Source: Betaproteobacteria bacterium (GTDB lineage Bacteria > Pseudomonadota > Gammaproteobacteria > Burkholderiales > SG8-41). Taken from it: 54,074 nucleotides of DNA. The notes below the pieces were generated by a model that was not told the DNA's origin, ran no database searches, and worked only from the letters and a program-made list of their open reading frames with translations. This document shows positions 51,866 to 54,074 of this stretch, one piece after another; the first letter of the stretch is position 1; each line of letters starts with the position of its first letter. Position numbers and translations under genes: made by a program. The DNA lies in the NCBI GenBank assembly GCA_028292435.1, contig JAQGMI010000139.1, positions 1-54,074 on the forward strand, written 5' to 3'.

Positions 51866-52663
51866 ATGGACCTTGCTCTGAAAGGACGTATCGCGTTCGT
51901 GACGGGCGCGAGCCGCGGCATCGGCCGTGCGATTGCGCTTGCACTGGCTGCCGAGGGCGTGCATCTCGGCCTGTTCGGCCGCGATACTACGCGCTGCGAC
52001 AAGCTCGCCGCCGATGTGCTGAAGCAGTATCCGGACCTGCGCGTGTGCGTCGTGCCGCTCGATCTTGAAAGCGGCACTGCCGCGATCAAGCCTGCGATCC
52101 GTGAGGCGGTGAAACAGCTTGGCGGTGTCGACATACTCGTCAACTGCGCGGGCGGCGCTTATCGCGGCCGGCTGGAGCAGATTCCCGACGACGCGTGGGA
52201 ACGTTATTTTGCGGTGAAACCGCTGGGCTTGATCCGCATGACGCGCGAGGCGCTGCCGCATTTGAAAAAATCGAAGCAGGGCCGCGTCATCAATATCTCC
52301 GGCACGCGCGGGCGGGAGCCAGGCGGCCCGTCGGTCATGTCGGGGCCGATCAATCTTGGCACGCTGTCGATCACCAAGGCGCTCGCCAACGAGTTCGGCC
52401 CGCTCGGCATCACCGTCAATGCCATCTGCCCGGGCTCGACTGACACCGGCCGCTGGACGGAGCTCGTCAACATCACGGCCAAAGAACGCGGCGTGTCGGT
52501 CGAAGAAGCAACGAAACATCTGGTGCGCGAAGTGCCGCTGGGCCGTGTCGTCGTGCCGGACGACATTGCGGGCCTGACCGTATTTCTCGCGTCAAAGCAG
52601 GCGGCGATGATTACCGGGACTGCGATCAACGTCGATGGTGGCAGGACACGCGGGATTCCATGA
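51866..52663 (+). CDS. SDR-fold protein lacking the catalytic Tyr and Lys (second of two)
   Basis: 265 residues. Nucleotide motif FVTGASRGIGRAIALAL (about 11-27) and NNAG-like 'LVNCAGGAY' are intact, and Ser145 in 'VINISGTRGR' is at the catalytic serine position. At the YxxxK site it reads S159-GPI-N163, so Tyr and Lys are both missing, as in the SDR at 21672-22460. The end 'GMITGTAINVDGGRTRG'-like region is normal. Reaction therefore uncertain. SD CAGGAAGA. It is coupled to the next gene by a 4-base overlap (52660-52663). Confidence 0.88.
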   Translation: MDLALKGRIAFVTGASRGIGRAIALALAAEGVHLGLFGRDTTRCDKLAADVLKQYPDLRVCVVPLDLESGTAAIKPAIREAVKQLGGVDILVNCAGGAYRGRLEQIPDDAWERYFAVKPLGLIRMTREALPHLKKSKQGRVINISGTRGREPGGPSVMSGPINLGTLSITKALANEFGPLGITVNAICPGSTDTGRWTELVNITAKERGVSVEEATKHLVREVPLGRVVVPDDIAGLTVFLASKQAAMITGTAINVDGGRTRGIP

Positions 52664-53889
52664 TTCGCGGTTTGGTTATTGCGACGCTGCTCGTTTCGTC
52701 AGCCGCAGTTGCACAAAACTTTCCGTCGCATCCTTTGCGGCTGATTGTGCCGTTAGCGCCTGGTGGGACTTCCGCGAGCAGTGAGCAGGGGCCTGCTGAG
52801 CGCGGAGGAGGGACCCGATTGCGGGATGCGACCGTGAAGCTGGCCGGAAGCGCATCATTTAATGCGACGGCCTCATGCCCATCTCCGGGGTCAGATCCAG
52901 GAGGGAGCCCTCTTTCTCCCTGCGATGCGCCCCGCTTGCGGGATGCGAACGAATCGGGCGCCGGATTTCTACGTATTGCAGCATCCGGCCAAGACTTTCC
53001 AAGCAGACCACTCCGTTTGATAGTGCCACTGGCGCCCGGCGGTGGAAATGACGGCGCCGCGCGCATAGTCGGCCAGCGTCTCGGTGAGGCGCTCGGCGAG
53101 CTGGTCGTTGTCGACAATCGGCCCGGCGGCGGCAGCATCATCGCCTCCGAACTGATGCTGAAGGCGCCACCCGACGGCCACACGCTGTATCTCGTCAGCA
53201 CCGTGTTCACGGTCGCGCCGGCCTTGTACCCGAAGCTCGCATTTGATCCGCTGCGCGATTTCGCGGCGCTCACGCGCATCACCATCGCGCCCGGCGCACT
53301 GATCGTGCATCCGTCGCTGCCGGTGCGGGCGGTCAAAGATCTTGTCGCGTTGGCAAAAGCGCGGCCCGGCCAGATCACGTTCGGTTCGGCAGGCCTCGGC
53401 TCCGGCTCACACCTTGGCGGCGAACTTTTCAACCTGCTGGCCGGCGTCAAACTTCTCCACGTGCCGTACAAGGGCAGCGCGTTTGCCACTATTTCCGTAT
53501 TGAGCGGCGAGACGGCCGTCGCGTTCAACAATCCGTTTTCATCGTTGCCGCATCTCAAGGCAGGCCGTTTGCGCATGGTCGCGGTCACTACTGCGCGGCG
53601 CTGGCCGCTGCTGCCGGAAATCCCGACCATCGCGGAATCCGGCGTGCCTGGTTACGAAATTCTGATTTGGAATGGCCTCGTCGTGCACGCGGCGACGCCG
53701 CCCGCAATCTTCGCCCGATTAAATCGCGAACTCGCGCGCATACTCGCTTCGCCGGCGTTGGCCGAACTGCTCGCGACCGATGGCTCACGCGTGATGGCGG
53801 AGTCACCAGCCGCATTCGGCGCATTCCTCAAGAATGAAATTTTGAAATGGCAGCGCGTCGTACGCGAAGCGGGCATCACGCCTGGCTAG
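52660..53889 (+). CDS. Bug/TctC family receptor with duplicated N-terminus and 92-residue insertion
   Basis: 409 residues, about 90 more than usual. Residues 1-18 are a signal peptide and 19-36 the normal mature start (QNFPSHPLRLIVPLAPGG). Then about 74 low-complexity residues (37-110), after which the mature start occurs again at 111-128 (QDFPSRPLRLIVPLAPGG) and the rest of a standard Bug protein follows ('VVVDNRPGGGS', 'KAPPDGHTLYLVS', 'LLHVPYKGSAFATISVLSG', 'PEIPTIAESGVPGYE'). The two copies differ in most synonymous positions, so this is not a recent tandem copy. The insertion has a 13-base direct repeat (52819-52831 and 52936-52948) and a GGGGTCAG motif as in dispersed repeats. The gene may still be functional. 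It is coupled to the SDR gene. Confidence 0.85.
   Translation: MIRGLVIATLLVSSAAVAQNFPSHPLRLIVPLAPGGTSASSEQGPAERGGGTRLRDATVKLAGSASFNATASCPSPGSDPGGSPLSPCDAPRLRDANESGAGFLRIAASGQDFPSRPLRLIVPLAPGGGNDGAARIVGQRLGEALGELVVVDNRPGGGSIIASELMLKAPPDGHTLYLVSTVFTVAPALYPKLAFDPLRDFAALTRITIAPGALIVHPSLPVRAVKDLVALAKARPGQITFGSAGLGSGSHLGGELFNLLAGVKLLHVPYKGSAFATISVLSGETAVAFNNPFSSLPHLKAGRLRMVAVTTARRWPLLPEIPTIAESGVPGYEILIWNGLVVHAATPPAIFARLNRELARILASPALAELLATDGSRVMAESPAAFGAFLKNEILKWQRVVREAGITPG
52819..52948. repeat. 13-base direct repeat inside the insertion
   Basis: TTGCGGGATGCGA occurs at 52819-52831 and again at 52936-52948, 117 bases (39 codons) apart and in the same reading frame (RLRDA twice). It lies within the segment that separates the two Bug N-terminal copies, together with the palindromes AGCAGG-GG-CCTGCT and CCCGC-TT-GCGGG, so the insert may derive from a small repetitive element. 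Confidence 0.6.
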
Positions 53890-54074
53890 TTCAAAAAAAG
53901 ATATTGAACCGCAAAGGACGCGAAGGACGCCAAGTAATACGAAAAAGAGCACGCCATATAGGCCATAGAGGAGGCAGGTCGTTAACTTTTCCGATGACAA
54001 TTGCATCACCGCCGACGAAGCGGTAGGGTATGGTTGACTACAATGGATGAATAATTTGTCAACTAGATTTTCAA
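53890..54074. other. right-edge intergenic region with degenerate short repeats
   Basis: 185 bases after the last gene. Near 53908-53935 the sequence repeats a 9-base unit of the type GCAAAGGAC/GCGAAGGAC/GCCAAG, a pattern I know from dispersed repeats in environmental proteobacteria. A minus-strand open frame here (53803-54009) reads FVLLGVLRVLCGSI, which is just the translation of that repeat. No gene, promoter or terminator can be supported. Confidence 0.5.

Noticed and set aside
53803..54009. Minus-strand open frame at the right edge with a hydrophobic segment
   Set aside because: The hydrophobic part FVLLGVLRVLCGSI is the translation of a short degenerate DNA repeat, and the rest overlaps the Bug gene.

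Overview
The window looks like chromosomal DNA of an uncultured or poorly known betaproteobacterium, most like Burkholderiales. The evidence is high G+C, very high coding density, seven Bug/TctC-type solute receptors, IclR and LysR regulators, a CIRCE-controlled groESL operon and a PEP-CTERM-tagged secreted protein. I found no rRNA or tRNA gene, CRISPR array, transposase or phage gene. Gene content is dominated by uptake and breakdown of organic acids and acyl-CoA compounds.

Layout. 1-9.2 kb: a possible partial gene at the left edge, an exported FMN-dependent 2-hydroxyacid dehydrogenase, two small stress-type proteins, a LysR regulator divergent from a HpcH/HpaI aldolase plus Bug receptor, and a minus-strand group (NHL beta-propeller, thiolase, DUF35 Zn-ribbon partner, alpha/beta hydrolase). 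9.4-15.5 kb: fatty acid desaturase, a methyltransferase resembling an archaeal family, groES-groEL with CIRCE and terminator, and a ribbon-helix-helix regulator followed by a PHB-depolymerase-type esterase. 15.6-29.3 kb: a minus-strand run of twelve closely packed genes: four-domain rhodanese, tricarballylate-dehydrogenase-like flavoprotein, two MmgE/PrpD, Bug, SDR, Bug, amidohydrolase, LeuC-like, LeuD-like, a third MmgE/PrpD and a VOC protein. 29.6-34.0 kb: a divergent plus-strand run (Bug, amidohydrolase, MmgE/PrpD) paralogous to part of the minus-strand run, ending tail to tail with an IclR regulator. 34.1-42.5 kb: zinc-independent alcohol dehydrogenase/quinone reductase, Bug receptor, tandem ABM-domain secreted protein, sirtuin, PEP-CTERM zincin, SDR, and a translationally coupled HupE-like/ChaA-like membrane pair. 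42.7-54.0 kb: second NHL protein, serine hydrolase, class II aldolase, MBL hydrolase, exported amidohydrolase, small stress-type proteins, GST, Bug, SDR, and a Bug gene with a duplicated, interrupted N-terminus.

How the genes may work together. The 15.6-34 kb region reads as one catabolic locus for a polycarboxylic or branched acid. Periplasmic Bug receptors would capture the acid. A flavoprotein dehydrogenase would introduce a double bond. Aconitase-type LeuCD and PrpD-type lyases would hydrate, dehydrate, isomerise or decarboxylate the product, and ACMSD-like amidohydrolases would decarboxylate or hydrolyse intermediates. A palindrome in the divergent control region (29432-29452) and the nearby IclR gene suggest joint control. 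The substrate cannot be read from the sequence. LeuC and LeuD carry non-canonical residues in otherwise conserved motifs, there is no leuA or leuB nearby, and two SDRs lack the catalytic Tyr/Lys, so I do not call this leucine biosynthesis.
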